Of a DNA stretch of 64,000 bases, positions 23,771-33,861 are shown one piece after another (the stretch's first letter is position 1; every line of letters begins with the position of its first letter). Below the pieces are notes generated by a model, which saw only the letters and a program-made list of their open reading frames with translations, did no database searches and was not told the DNA's origin. This stretch comes from GMQP-bins7 sp963776565 (GTDB lineage: Bacteria; Actinomycetota; Thermoleophilia; Gaiellales; Gaiellaceae), in the NCBI GenBank assembly GCA_963776565.1, contig CAVZNF010000015.1, positions 124,001 through 188,000 of the forward strand. Reading direction: 5' to 3'. The translations under genes were made by a program, and so were the position numbers.

Positions 23771-23843
23771 GCCCTGGTAGCTCAGTGGATAGAGCGACCG
23801 CCTCCTAAGCGGTAGGTCGCAGGTTCGACTCCTGCCCAGGGCA
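23771..23843 (+). tRNA. tRNA-Arg (anticodon CCT)
   Basis: 73 nt. Acceptor GCCCTGG pairs with CCAGGGC (23836-23842), discriminator A. D-arm TAGCTCAGTGGATAGAGC, anticodon stem ACCGC/GCGGT with loop CTCCTAA (CCT at 23804-23806), T-arm GCAGG-TTCGACT-CCTGC. CCA is not encoded. Reads AGG codons, which are rare in such GC-rich genomes. The signal peptidase reading frame on the other strand runs into it. Confidence 0.95.
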
Positions 23844-24528
23844 TTAGCAAGGAACAGGGCGGGCTTACTGGGAATGGCTCGTCGCGTCGGGCATGCTCAC
23901 GCTCGTACTGCTCACGCGTCGCCTCAGCGAAAAGAGATGCGGCTGGGGGCCAGTACGTGAGCATCACCGGGCCGATGAGGCTACTTCGGGGCACTGTTCC
24001 CCACATGCGGGAGTCGCAGGAGTGCGTGCGGTTATCGCCGAGGAGGAAGTAGTGGCCCGGTGCAACGCGCGGCCAGCTGCCGGTCTCGTGTCCTCGTAAC
24101 GATGGATCGACGTAGGGCTCGATGAGGCGGTCGCCGTTGATGTGGATCGTGCCGTCTCGCTCCGAAACCCGCTCGCCGGGAAGCCCGATGATGCGCTTGA
24201 CGAATGTCGAGCCGCCGTCACCCCGTCCGCACCGCTGCGCCTTCGCAGGAGCCTTGAACACGACGATCTGTTCGCGCTCGGGATCACCGAACCTGTACGC
24301 AAGCCGGTTCGCGATCACGCGGTCGTCGAATCTGCCCTCACAGAAGTCGCCGGGCTGTGCACAGTGGAGCGTTCTCTCCATAGACGAGGAAGGAATGCGA
24401 TAGGGCGTGGCCACCTCTGCCTGAAACGCCAGGACGAAGGCCACGGCCACACAGAGTGTTAGGAGCCAGTCAACGATCGTCCGCCAGGGCTGCGGCATCC
24501 GGCTCTGGGCACGATCGAGAACCTTCAT
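23782..24528 (-). CDS. lepB: Signal peptidase I
   Basis: From ATG 24528 (MKVLDRAQSRM) about 248 residues; the frame can extend to 24594. One N-terminal helix (IVDWLLTLCVAVAFVLAF), then box B with catalytic Ser in RIPSSSMERTL, box D with Lys in GGSTFVKRIIGLPGE and box E GDNRTHSCDSRMWG with GPVMLTYWPP. It cleaves signal peptides of exported proteins, many of which are encoded nearby. Oddly, the frame has no stop after the normal end and its last 20 residues (from AGVEPATYRLGG) are the antisense of the tRNA-Arg gene, suggesting that the native 3' end was lost or rearranged. Confidence 0.88.
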   Translation of the reverse strand: MKVLDRAQSRMPQPWRTIVDWLLTLCVAVAFVLAFQAEVATPYRIPSSSMERTLHCAQPGDFCEGRFDDRVIANRLAYRFGDPEREQIVVFKAPAKAQRCGRGDGGSTFVKRIIGLPGERVSERDGTIHINGDRLIEPYVDPSLRGHETGSWPRVAPGHYFLLGDNRTHSCDSRMWGTVPRSSLIGPVMLTYWPPAASLFAEATREQYEREHARRDEPFPVSPPCSLLMPWAGVEPATYRLGGGRSIH

Positions 24529-24780
24529 GGTCGCATCGACATTGTGCAGCCTGGCGTCCGCTGCTGCGGGCCTGCGCGAAGCGAACGTGACCATCCCGAT
24601 GGCACGAATGACAACCGACGATCAGCTACTTCCTAAACGGCGTGCGCATGTTCGATTCATGCCGGGGGCACTGAGCTGGTTCGTGTATACGAGAAGGTGC
24701 GCACCGGGATCTGGTTCTTCAACGGTGTCTTTCGTCTCCTCGACGCCTGGGCGGAGCAGATGGACACTCGACCGGTGCAC

Positions 24781-26133
24781 TCAACTCCTACGCTCCGAGC
24801 GGTATTCGTACGCCCCGATGTCCGGCCGGGCGCCACGGAGACGACCATCGATGTCTCGCCGCGCGCCAAGCCGTCTGCTCGCGCGATCGATGAGCAGGGT
24901 TGACGCGCTCGTTGGGCGCCCGAAGGGGTCCAGGTGCGCCTGACCGACACGATTCGGGCCTCGGCACGCAACTCCGTGGAGCACGAGGTTCGAGATGGCC
25001 GCGCGCGTGACACTGCAAACGTGGTGCGGATCCTCGAGGAGGCCGATGACGTTGTTCGCGAGGAGTGGTCGGCGGTGCCGCTGGAGGCGCCAGTACACGC
25101 CGCTCATCCGGATCGAGCCCGCGTAGCCGTCGATGCGGCGTGTCCCCGTGAGGATGGTGTTGTTGACGATGCGTACGCCGCGTGGGACGCGCTTTGAACC
25201 CTTGCTCCCGACGATGATCGCCACGCGGGCCCGATAGCCCGCGACCTTGGGGTCGGTACCCCGGAACACGTTGTTGACGATCGACACCCTGTCCACTCCG
25301 CGGATGAGGTAGAGCTGCGCGGCGCCGTACCTGTAGACGCCGAACGTGTTCCGTTCAACGAGCAGGCGGTTGCCGGACCAGAACGAGACCAGATCCTGAT
25401 GCCGGCAGCGATCGCCACTCATCCGGCACCGAAGCGCGCGCTCGAATCGGTTCCCACGCAGCGTCAGGTCGTAGCCGAAGCGACCGTGGATGAAGTCACA
25501 GCCGCGGCAGTCGTGGAACCAGTTGTCGACGATCTGGACGTGCCTCGTTCGCTCCTGGAGGTGCAGGCAGTTCGAGAACAGAGGCGAGCGATCGCCGCAG
25601 TGGCGGAACTCGCTTCGGCGGATGACGACGTGGTTCGAACCGTGAACCTGCACGGTCGCCCGGTACCGCGTCCCTTTGGCCGTCACGAGGACGTCCTCGA
25701 CCACAACGTGCCGTGACCCACGGATACGCAACCACGCGTCCTGGACGATCGGCGTGATCGTTAGTCGACTGATGGAGACGTTCTGGGTTCCTTCGAGGAG
25801 CAGACTCTCGACGCGCACTCCGCGCTCGCCCACGACGCGCAACGGTCTGGGGGAGCGAGAGCGAACGACGAGTTCGCCACCGTAGTCGTTGCGGCGGAGC
25901 CGGATCGTGCCGCCCGTGTCTCGAAGTGCCGATACGGCCGCCGCGAACTCCGCCGGGTTGCGCACGCGAACCGACGCGAGGTCCGCATCGGCCGACGACG
26001 GGAGGGCGAATACGCCCACAGCGAGAACAACAAGTGCGCGCAGCCCCGAAACCGACCTCCCACTCCGAAGCGCTGACTGTATACGGCTCCCTTGCCTGAG
26101 CGTTGTGACTTCATTCGAAGCGAGGTTGGGCAT
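24781..26133 (-). CDS. Exported right-handed beta-helix protein
   Basis: 450 residues from ATG 26133. Signal-like region RALVVLAVGVFALPSSADA, then a string of beta-helix coils of about 22-26 residues: LLLEGTQNVSISRLTI, LRIRGSRHVVVEDVLVTA, VQVHGSNHVVIRRSEF, RHVQIVDNWFHDC, VSIVNNVFRG, VRIVNNTIL. This is the NosD/pectate-lyase-type right-handed parallel beta-helix, usually secreted and often acting on polysaccharides. The C-terminus DIDGRLRGARPDIGAYEYR is the motif found at the end of many such proteins. Unbroken, unlike its neighbours. Confidence 0.8.
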   Translation of the reverse strand: MPNLASNEVTTLRQGSRIQSALRSGRSVSGLRALVVLAVGVFALPSSADADLASVRVRNPAEFAAAVSALRDTGGTIRLRRNDYGGELVVRSRSPRPLRVVGERGVRVESLLLEGTQNVSISRLTITPIVQDAWLRIRGSRHVVVEDVLVTAKGTRYRATVQVHGSNHVVIRRSEFRHCGDRSPLFSNCLHLQERTRHVQIVDNWFHDCRGCDFIHGRFGYDLTLRGNRFERALRCRMSGDRCRHQDLVSFWSGNRLLVERNTFGVYRYGAAQLYLIRGVDRVSIVNNVFRGTDPKVAGYRARVAIIVGSKGSKRVPRGVRIVNNTILTGTRRIDGYAGSIRMSGVYWRLQRHRRPLLANNVIGLLEDPHHVCSVTRAAISNLVLHGVACRGPNRVGQAHLDPFGRPTSASTLLIDRASRRLGARRDIDGRLRGARPDIGAYEYRSERRS

Positions 26134-26189
26134 TGACCCTATCGGCAGGGTCTGCGGGGTGTCAGCAGGGTCGGTCTTCCAGGACTCGG

Positions 26190-29100
26190 TCAGCCGCAGC
26201 TCCGCCGATAGCTGCGCTCCGGGACGAAGTCGTGCCACTCTGCCGGCGTCAGCTCACGGTTTGCGACGGCGCATGCCGCCCGCTCCCAGTCCGCCGGATC
26301 GACGTCCCAGACGACGCCGACACCGGAGCCGAAGACAGAAATCACGTGGCGGCCGTCGGGGAAGTACGTGCCCCACCCGTCTGTGTTCGACCCCGGGAGC
26401 GGACCGCCGACGAGTTTGTGCGAAGCGAGGTCCCAGAGGCGTAGCGTCCCGTCGCCTGCTGGTCGTCATGACCTCCGACCCGTCGGGCGAGAACGTCACG
26501 CTCGCGACGGTGCCGACCTCCGTGCGGAGCGGCGGCGCCTGCCGCCCGGTGGCCGCGTCCCAAAACGCGACGCTCCCCGTGCTGTCGCCAGTCGCGATCT
26601 GCTTTCCGTCCGGCGAGAAGCGGATCGCGAAGAGCAGGGGCCGTGCCCCACCTTGCGCTCGAGCCTGCGGTGGACGACGTCCCAGATCTCGACGAACCCG
26701 TCGAGCCCGGCTGCGGCGAGCTGGCTTCCGTCGTGTGAGAAATCGACGTCGTTCAACGAGTTCTCTGCCGGGGACGTCGGCGATCCTGAGATCGCGGCGG
26801 ACGTCCCACACCCGGATGTCGCCGTCGCTCCCGGCCGTGGCGAGGAGACGGTCGTCGGGCGAGAAGTTGACACCGTCGCCTCCATCCCCGCCGGATGGGC
26901 CGAACAGGCGGACAATCCGATGCGTGCGCACCGACCAGACGACGGTATGGCGACCGTCGCCGGTACACGCGACAAGCCTGCCGTCGTGGCTCCACGCGAG
27001 GGAGACCGCCGGGCCGCACGGGCCGCGAAGCTCGCCGACGCGCCGCAGGTCGCGCGCGCGCCAAATCGTCACGCGGTTCGGCGCCGCCGACGTCACGAAG
27101 AAGGCACTGTCCGGGCTGGTCGCAACCGCCGTGGCCGCATTCGAAGAATTGGAAAACCGGAAGGGACGGCCCAGACGCCGGAGCCCGCCGACGTCCCACG
27201 CGATCTCCGTGCCGTCGGCGGCTCCGGAGTAGAGCGTCGACCCGTCACGACCGAAGACGACGCCGAGAGCGGCCGCCGAATGGCCCCTGTACGTCTCCCG
27301 CAGGGTCCGCGTCGCGAGGTTCCAGATACCGATCGTCCCGTCGTCGGATGCGGAGGCGAGCACCTGGCGGTCAGGGCTGAAGGCAACAGCGCGTACCCGA
27401 CCGGGCACCCGTCCGCCGAGGGTGACGATCCGCCCGCTGCGTAGCGAGAGGATCGACACGCTGCCGTCGTCATGGCCGAAGGCAGCCGTGACGCCATCCG
27501 CCGCGATTGCCGGCGATCCACCCACGCCGAACGAGCGCACCCGGCGGAACGTTCGCGCATCGAGGAGCAGTGCGCGGTTGTCGCCGCTTGTGACGAGGAG
27601 GTTCCGACCTCCGAGCGCGAAGCCGACGAGCCGGCCCGCTTCGATCGGCGCCGACCGGCTGAGTTCTGCACCGTCCGCCGCCCGCCGCCGGACCAGCGTC
27701 TCGGGGTATTCGGCCCACGACCGAGGGTGATCTCGCCCGTCACAATCGTGCGGCCGTCGGGGGCGTAGGCGACATCAGCGGTCGCAGCGTTGCGCTTCGT
27801 CCGTACGACACGAGCATGGCGCGACGCCAGATCCAGGAGCGCGAGCGTGGGCCCGCCCAGGCCCTCGTGCACGTCAGTGTCTCCGACGGCGAGTTCGCGG
27901 CCGTCGGGGCTGAATGCGAGATCCCTGACAGGCAGGACGATCGCGCCGGCGTCGCGGACGTTCGCAGTGCCGTGCCAGGTCCGAGCGGCCACGGCGCCCG
28001 TGCCCACGTCGAAGAACGAGACGCTGCCGTCGTCGCCGCGGACTGCGAGTACGCGCCCGTCCGGGCTAAGCGCGTCGTCGAGGACGCGACTGCCACCCGG
28101 GTGCAGGACCCTGAGCGCAGTCGGGCTCCGCAGCAGGGTCGCGAGCAGGTCGCTCCGCGTCGCTTCCGTGTCGTCGAGCGCGATCCCCGCGCGGGCGAGC
28201 AGGAGCGCACGGTCGAGTCGCTGCTCCGACAGCGCCTGCGCGCCCAGGCGTTGCGCGATCGCCGCCGTCGCCTGCCGCTTCGCGCTACCGCGTGCCGCGA
28301 GCGCGACGCCACCGGCGACCAGCGCCGCCAGCAGGAGGACGACGGCAGCGGCGAGCAGCGCGCGCAGGCGCCGGTTCGCCGCGCGAACGCCGTGCGGCTC
28401 TCCTCGAGGAACTCGCGCTCGAAGACGGTTCAGCCCGCGCCTGCTCGCCGGTCGCGTCGGCCCAGTCGAGCGCCGCAGCGAGCCGCGCGCCGCGGTAGCA
28501 GCTCGCCCGGCTCTCGCCCCGACGCCTCCCACTCCGACGCCGCCTGTGCCAGGTGGACGTGGAGCCGGCGGCCCTGCGCGTCCTCCTCGAGCCACTCCTT
28601 CAGCCGCGGCCACTGCTCGAGGAGCGCCTCGTGCACGAGCTCGACGCTGCCGTCGTCGGCCACGAGGAGCCGCCGTTCGACCAGAGTCGCCAGCACGCGC
28701 GCGACCTGCTCGTCGCTGTCGGCGTCGAGCTCGGCGCGGCTGACACGCCGTCGCGTAAGCGCCTCGCTGCCACCGCCGGTCACCAGCCGAAGCAGGATTC
28801 GGCGCGCGACATGCCGCTCGTCCTCGCGAAGCGACCGGAACGCCGCGTCGGCGTGCCGGCCGACTGCGCCGCGGACCCCGCCGCTCCGCTCGTACGCAGC
28901 GAGCGTAAGAGTCGAGCCGTCTCGTTCGCGCCAGACATCGACGAGGGCCGTCGAGAGAAGCGGCAGCCCGCCCGGCTCGCCGGCGACGTCGTCGACGAGC
29001 GCATCGACGAGCGCCGGCTCCACCTCGAGGCCGGTCCGCTCGGCCGGACCCTCGATCGCGCGGCGGAGCTCGGCGGTGGTCAGCGGCCCGAGCAGGACCT

Positions 29101-30355
29101 GGTGCGCCCCGACGAGGTCGGCCAGCTCGACGTATGGAGCGAGATGGCCGAAGAAGTCCGCGCGCAACGCGATCAGCACGACCGTGCGGCGCTCCGGATC
29201 CCACGCAGTTTCGACGAGCGCCTCGACGAATGCATGCCGCTCCTCCTCGCCGATCACCGGCGCGAACAGCTCCTCGAACTGGTCGACCGCCAGAACCGAG
29301 TACCTCTCCGATCGGACGGCAGCGGGTCGCCGGGCCGAACGAGCGCGTACTCGCGTCCCAGCGCCGGTAGCAAGCCTGCACGGAGGAGCGACGACTTGCC
29401 GCTCCCGGACGCGCCCACGATCGCGAGCAGCGGCGCGTCCTGAAGCCGGCCGACGAGCTCGTCGACGAGACGCTCGCGGCCGAAGAAGAACTCCTCGTCC
29501 GCCGCCTCGAACGGGGCGAGCCCCTTGAACGGGCAGACGTTGCGGAGCGGGTGGGTCAGAGCGCCGACGTCCGTCGAGAGTCGGCATGAGCGAAGGGTCC
29601 TGAACGAGGATCGCCCGCTGGAGCTCCTGTAGCTCGGTTCCCGGCTCGAGCCCGAGCTCGTCGGTCAGGAGTGCGCGCGTCTGCCGATAGACGTCGAGAC
29701 CCTCTGCCTGACGACCCGATCGATAGAGGGCGAGCATGAGCTGCGCGCGGAACCGCTCGCGGTAGGGGTGCTCGGCGACGAGCGCCTCGAGCTCGGAGAC
29801 GAGCGCCAGCTGGCGGCCGAGCGCGAGCTCCGCATCGACCCGCTCCTCGACCGCCGCGAGCCGGAGCTCCTCGAGGCGCTCGACCTCGACACGTGCGAAC
29901 GGCTCGAACTCGAGGTCGGCGAGCGGACGTCCTTGCCACAACGATTCCGCGGCCCGGAAGGACTCGGCCGCACCTGCGGCGTCGCCTCCGGCCAGAGCCT
30001 CGCGGCCGGCGCCGACGAGATGCTCGAAGTGCTCGAGGTCGAGCTCCCCGGGCTCGACGCGCAGGAGGTAGCCGGGTGTGCGGGCGACGAGCCGGGGCTC
30101 GTCGGCGCCCGCGGCGCCGAGCACCTTCCGGAGCCGCGAGACGTGGTTGCGCAGCGCGTGGTCGGCGGAGTTCACGCTCTGCTCCGCGAAGAGCTCGCCG
30201 ATCAGTCGTTCGCGCGCGACGACACGATTCGCGCTGAGGAGCAGCAGCGCCAGCAGCGCGCGCTGCTTTGGCCCCCCAGCCGCGACCGCGCGTCCGCCGA
30301 TCCGGACCGCGAGCGGGCCGAGAACCCGGAACTCGATCTGCTCATTTGTTGCCAT
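26190..30355 (-). pseudogene. BTAD-nSTAND-WD40 regulator, multiply frameshifted
   Basis: Starts at ATG 30355 behind GGAGGCGG. Order of parts: winged helix (FRVLGPLAVRIGGRAVAAGG; LRNHVSRLRKVLG), BTAD tetratricopeptide-like domain (to about residue 245), an nSTAND1-type NTPase with P-loop GASGSGKSS near 29395 and Walker B SVLAVDQFEELF, a membrane helix (LLAAAVVLLLAALVAGGVAL), then a WD40 propeller (repeated LAFSPDGREL, VAFSPDRQVLASASDDGTIGIW and similar) ending VANRELTPAEWHDF at 26190. At least seven shifts break it (around 29585, 29300, 28480, 28440, 27690, 26760, 26640, 26470). Every domain is recognisable across the shifts, so indel errors are more likely than decay. Probably an AfsR/SARP-like sensor regulator. 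Confidence 0.75.
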
Positions 30356-30450
30356 CCGCCTCCGGGAGTCTCCGTCGCCGCAACGCTTTTGCCAAGTCCG
30401 GAAGACGTCTTTGGGACAAGCTTGGGACACCGCCGCGCGATCCTCGCTGG

Positions 30451-30723
30451 GTGCTCTACACGGCGAAATGCTTCTGGCCCGGCGTCACCGAAAGCGAGGT
30501 TCGCGATGCCCTCGGTCGGGCCGCCGGGCACCGGACGCCGACGTGCCGCGGCGCCTTGCTCTTCACGGACGACCAACTGGTGCTCTGCCTCTTCGAGTCC
30601 GGGACGCGGGAAGCCGTGAGGGCGGCGAGCGTCCACCTCGGCATCCCGTGTGAGCGCGTCATCGACTCCGTCTGGATAGAGCCGGGCGGACTGAGAAGGA
30701 GGTCGTTATGGGAAGGCTCATGA
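30451..30723 (+). CDS. Small DUF4242-like protein
   Basis: 90 residues from GTG 30451 (LYTAKCFWPGVTESEVRDAL). The ferredoxin-like pattern with GALLFTDDQLVLCLFE and HLGIPCERVIDSVWIEPG resembles small DUF4242/nickel-binding-like proteins (family call tentative). Divergent from the BTAD gene, 95 bp apart. Its end overlaps the start region of the following exported protein gene, so the two are coupled. A second copy of its last 15 codons occurs at 32354-32390. Confidence 0.6.
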   Translation: MLYTAKCFWPGVTESEVRDALGRAAGHRTPTCRGALLFTDDQLVLCLFESGTREAVRAASVHLGIPCERVIDSVWIEPGGLRRRSLWEGS

Positions 30724-32320
30724 GGATCGTCGGGAGTCTCGCCATCGTCGTCGCGGTCGCCGCGCCCGCCTCGGGCGCAGCGCTGCGCGATCGCGGTGGG
30801 GCAGCGTCCCTCTGTGTCGGGACGCAACCCGGCTGTTACGGCTCGATCCAGGCAGCGGTCGACGCCGCCCCGGACGGTGCGACAATCACGGTCGGGCCTG
30901 GAACGTTCGCAGGGGGCATCACGATCGCGAAATCACTGACCCTGCGGGGCGCTGCCGCAGCCGCGACCGTGATCAGTGGCGGCGGTCCGGTGCTCACGAT
31001 CGGGACAGCCGGCGCTCTGACGGAACCGACGGTGTCGCTCAGCGGCGCTCACCATCACAGATGGCTTCAATACTGCGCACGTCCGGCACTCGGCGGCGGC
31101 GTCTCCGTCCCACCCTCCAGCCTCCGGGCTCGGAGCGACGGTCACCATTTCGGACAGCGTCGTCTCGGCGCAATCGGGCAGCTCCGGCGTCGACCGGCTC
31201 CGGGCTGCGCATCCGTTCCCGTTCGCGCAGGCGAGCGGAGGCGGCATCGACAACTTCGGCTCGATGACGCTGGAACGCGTGCTCGTCATCGAACAACGAA
31301 GCCGGCTCGGCAGTCACGAGCGACTGCCGAGGGCGGTGGAATTCTGCAACGAAGCGTTTCGCCACGCTCGCGCTCCGCATGATGTCGTCGTCAGCGGCAA
31401 CACCGCTCGATGTCGTGCCGCCCAACGGCCGCTTCGCGGCCGGCGGCGGCGATCTTCACCCGCCACGGAAGCTCCATGACGATCAACCACAGCGCCGTGC
31501 TGCGGCAACACCGTCGACTATCGCACCTCGGTCCCGGCCGACAACGACTGCGGCGGAATCGCCGATGGTGGCGGCATCAAGATCGGCGGCGGCCCCTCCA
31601 CAAACGTCACGATCGCCGACTCGACGATCAGCCAGAACAGCGTGCGGCGCGACGAGCATCGACGGTGACCTGATCGCCTTCGAAGGCGGGATCGAAGATG
31701 ACGGCACGCTCACACTCACGAACAGCACGATCGCGGACAACCGCGCTCACGGGCGATCGGCCCGGCGGGCGTCTTCCTGGACTCGGGCGGAATCGAAGTC
31801 TTCGAGTCCCGGCGTCGCGACGATCAGCGGCACCCGGATCACCGGCAACACCGTCGACTGCGACTGCCGGCGGCGAAGCCCTCGCTCAAGGCGGCGCCGT
31901 GCTCGCAGCGGGCACGCAACCGATCACGATCGACGACAGCGTGATCGTTGGCAACTCCGCCACCAGCACGTCGCTCTCAGGCCCCGCCGACGGTCGAGGG
32001 TGCTGGACTCCTCAACGGCGGCCTGCTGCGAGCTGGACGCGACGTCCAGGTCAGCAACAACGCGGGCAGCGCGAAGGGCGGATCAGGCCACGCTCAGGGC
32101 GGCGGAATCTGGAACGGCCACCGCTTCAACCCGACGGGCTGCCCAGTGCGCATTGACAGCGCGCAGACGTCGAGCATGCTCATCGAGAACGCGCTCCAAC
32201 GCCAGGCGCCGGACTTCCCAGTCCGACGGCCGGCGGCCATCTACACAGACGCTTCCGGCCGTGCTCGATCGAGAGCACCATCACCAAGAACAGTCGCCGG
32301 ACAACTGCTTCGGCTGCTGA
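30708..32320 (+). pseudogene. Exported beta-helix protein, multiply frameshifted
   Basis: ATG 30708 behind AGAAGGAGG. Signal peptide (MRIVGSLAIVVAVAAPASGA), then CYGSIQAAVDAAPDGATITV and ITIAKSLTLRGAAAA, the usual start of polymorphic right-handed beta-helix proteins. Downstream the helix repeats (VTISDSVVSAQSG; GGGIDNFGSMTLERVLV; NVTIADSTISQNS; TLTLTNSTIADNRA; ITIDDSVIVGNSAT; AQGGGIWNG) appear in turn in all three frames, requiring at least five shifts, before SPDNCFGC at 32320. It is either a decaying gene or has indel errors. Followed at once by another exported protein. Confidence 0.65.
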
Positions 32321-32335
32321 TCGATCGGCGAAGGC

Positions 32336-32390
32336 CGGGCCAATGCCGTGCGAACGCGTCATCGACACGTCTGGATCGCCTCGGAGTCCA
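32336..32390 (+). repeat. Remnant of a second DUF4242-like gene end
   Basis: The stretch encoding PCERVID then a shift, with GTCTGGAT following, matches the 3' end of the gene at 30451-30723 (PCERVIDSVWIEP) at most positions. Like that gene, it lies directly upstream of an exported-protein start. Confidence 0.45.
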
Positions 32391-32424
32391 ACCGCAACCG
32401 GTCCAACCCGGAAAGGACGTCGTC

Positions 32425-33402
32425 ATGAGAAGAATGCTTCTGATCTCCTTCCTCGCAGCCGTCGTCGCAGGGCTCGTGGCGCTGCCGGCAGCAGGAACGA
32501 CACGCGGGAAGAACGGGCCCATCCTGTACTCGAAGTTCGGGCAGATGCTATGGACCGTCAACCCCGACGGAACCGGCGCGCGGAAGCTTCCTCACGTTCC
32601 GCGCACCCTGGAGGACAACCCCGACTGGTCCCCGGACGGGACCCGGATTGCGTTCGACCGCTGCAAGACGAACTGCGAGGTCTGGACGGCCCGCGCCGAC
32701 GGCACCCACGGGACGCGCCTCGGTCCTGACTGTCTCGACCGGCCAGACGCCGCTTGCGAAGACCGCACTGTCCCGGCGTGGTCGCCGAACGGCAAGCAGC
32801 TCGCTTTCGGGTGGGGATCGAAGGCAGTAAAGAACGGCGTGTTCGAGTCAACGGAGATCTACGTCGCGAACGCGAACGGGACCGGCTTGCGCCAGGTCAC
32901 GCACATGACGGCGGATGCGCCGTACTCGATGGACGTCAACAAGCCGGCCTGGTCACCCGATGGGAAGCGCCTCGTCTTCGAGGTCCAGAACCTTTCGACC
33001 GCGGATCCCCCGAATCGGCGCGCGATCTTCATCGTCAACGTCGACGGCTCCGGGCTCCGCCAGTTGACCGACTGGAGCCTGAACGGCGGCGATCACCCGG
33101 ACTGGTCCCCGGACGGCAAGCGCATCCTCTTCCGCGCCGTGTCCGCTGCCGAAGGGAATAGCGGCAATCTCTATACGGTCGCGCCCGACGGCAGCAAGCT
33201 CAAGCAGCTGACGCACTACCCGTCCCCGAAGTCGGTGCTCCTGGGCTCGTTCTCGCCTGACGGCAAGTGGATCGTCTTCTCGAGATTCAACAACACGCCC
33301 TACCCGGCGATCTACGTCACGCGCACAGACGGCACCGGGCTACGTCGCGTGACGCGGGACAACCACACGCACTCGCCCGATTGGGGGCCGCAGCGGCCCT
33401 GA
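32425..33402 (+). CDS. Exported TolB-like beta-propeller protein
   Basis: 325 residues from ATG 32425 (GGAAAGGA upstream). Signal peptide MRRMLLISFLAAVVAGLVAL then PAAGTTRG. Six WD40-like PD40 repeats: NPDWSPDGTRIAF, VPAWSPNGKQLAF, KPAWSPDGKRLVF, HPDWSPDGKRILF, LGSFSPDGKWIVF, HSPDWGPQ, alternating with ..G.GLRQ(L/V)T lines. This is the TolB C-terminal propeller type, probably exported and acting in binding or envelope function. Clean frame throughout, between two disturbed regions. Confidence 0.85.
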   Translation: MRRMLLISFLAAVVAGLVALPAAGTTRGKNGPILYSKFGQMLWTVNPDGTGARKLPHVPRTLEDNPDWSPDGTRIAFDRCKTNCEVWTARADGTHGTRLGPDCLDRPDAACEDRTVPAWSPNGKQLAFGWGSKAVKNGVFESTEIYVANANGTGLRQVTHMTADAPYSMDVNKPAWSPDGKRLVFEVQNLSTADPPNRRAIFIVNVDGSGLRQLTDWSLNGGDHPDWSPDGKRILFRAVSAAEGNSGNLYTVAPDGSKLKQLTHYPSPKSVLLGSFSPDGKWIVFSRFNNTPYPAIYVTRTDGTGLRRVTRDNHTHSPDWGPQRP

Positions 33403-33861
33403 GTCGTCGAGGGCGGAGTCGCGCGCGCCTCAGGGAGCAACGGGACGACATCGGGGTAGTGCCACAGCTGGCGAAGACATCCCACGCCGCGGTTCGAAGG
33501 ACGAAGCTGAAACGCCGAGCCGGCCTGCTCAACACCCGTCCTCCCCAGGGGAAGAGGGGAAGAGAGGACGCCAGGAACCGGCTCGGCACCTAGCCCTTCG
33601 AAGTCGGTTCCTGCATTCCTTTCACAATCTTGACATTGAAGTTCCGCGTGCCGGGGAAATACTCCGGTTAGGGGGAGAGGGCACCGCTGGCGGTCTGGCC
33701 CGTCCTGCGGGACCCGCCCCCTCTTTCATTGATCGCTGCGCCTCGCCCCGAGCCGGATGACCTCCCAGAGGCGTGCCGCTGCGCGTCGAGGAACCCGTCG
33801 TGGGCGAGGTGGAACCTTTCAATCAACGTCGTCGCCGGCCAGCTGCCCGTATCGTGCGGCG
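33403..33861. other. Structure-rich noncoding stretch
   Basis: No supported gene in 459 bp. It contains nested inverted repeats: GCCGAGCCGG (33515-33524) with CCGGCTCGGC (33579-33588) enclosing CGTCCTC (33538-33544) with GAGGACG (33565-33571); an alternative pair CAGGAACC (33573-33580) with GGTTCCTG (33607-33614); and a terminator-like hairpin 33676-33724 (AGAGGG/CCCTCT, GGCGG/CCGCC, CCCG/CGGG) followed by TTTC. Also CCCTGAG/CTCAGGG (33397-33403/33429-33435) at the TolB-like stop. A TTGACA at about 33631 could be a -35 box. Confidence 0.5.

Noticed and set aside
28553..29443. 296-codon plus-strand frame within the BTAD/nSTAND gene
   Set aside because: It lies opposite clearly homologous NTPase sequence and has shadow composition.
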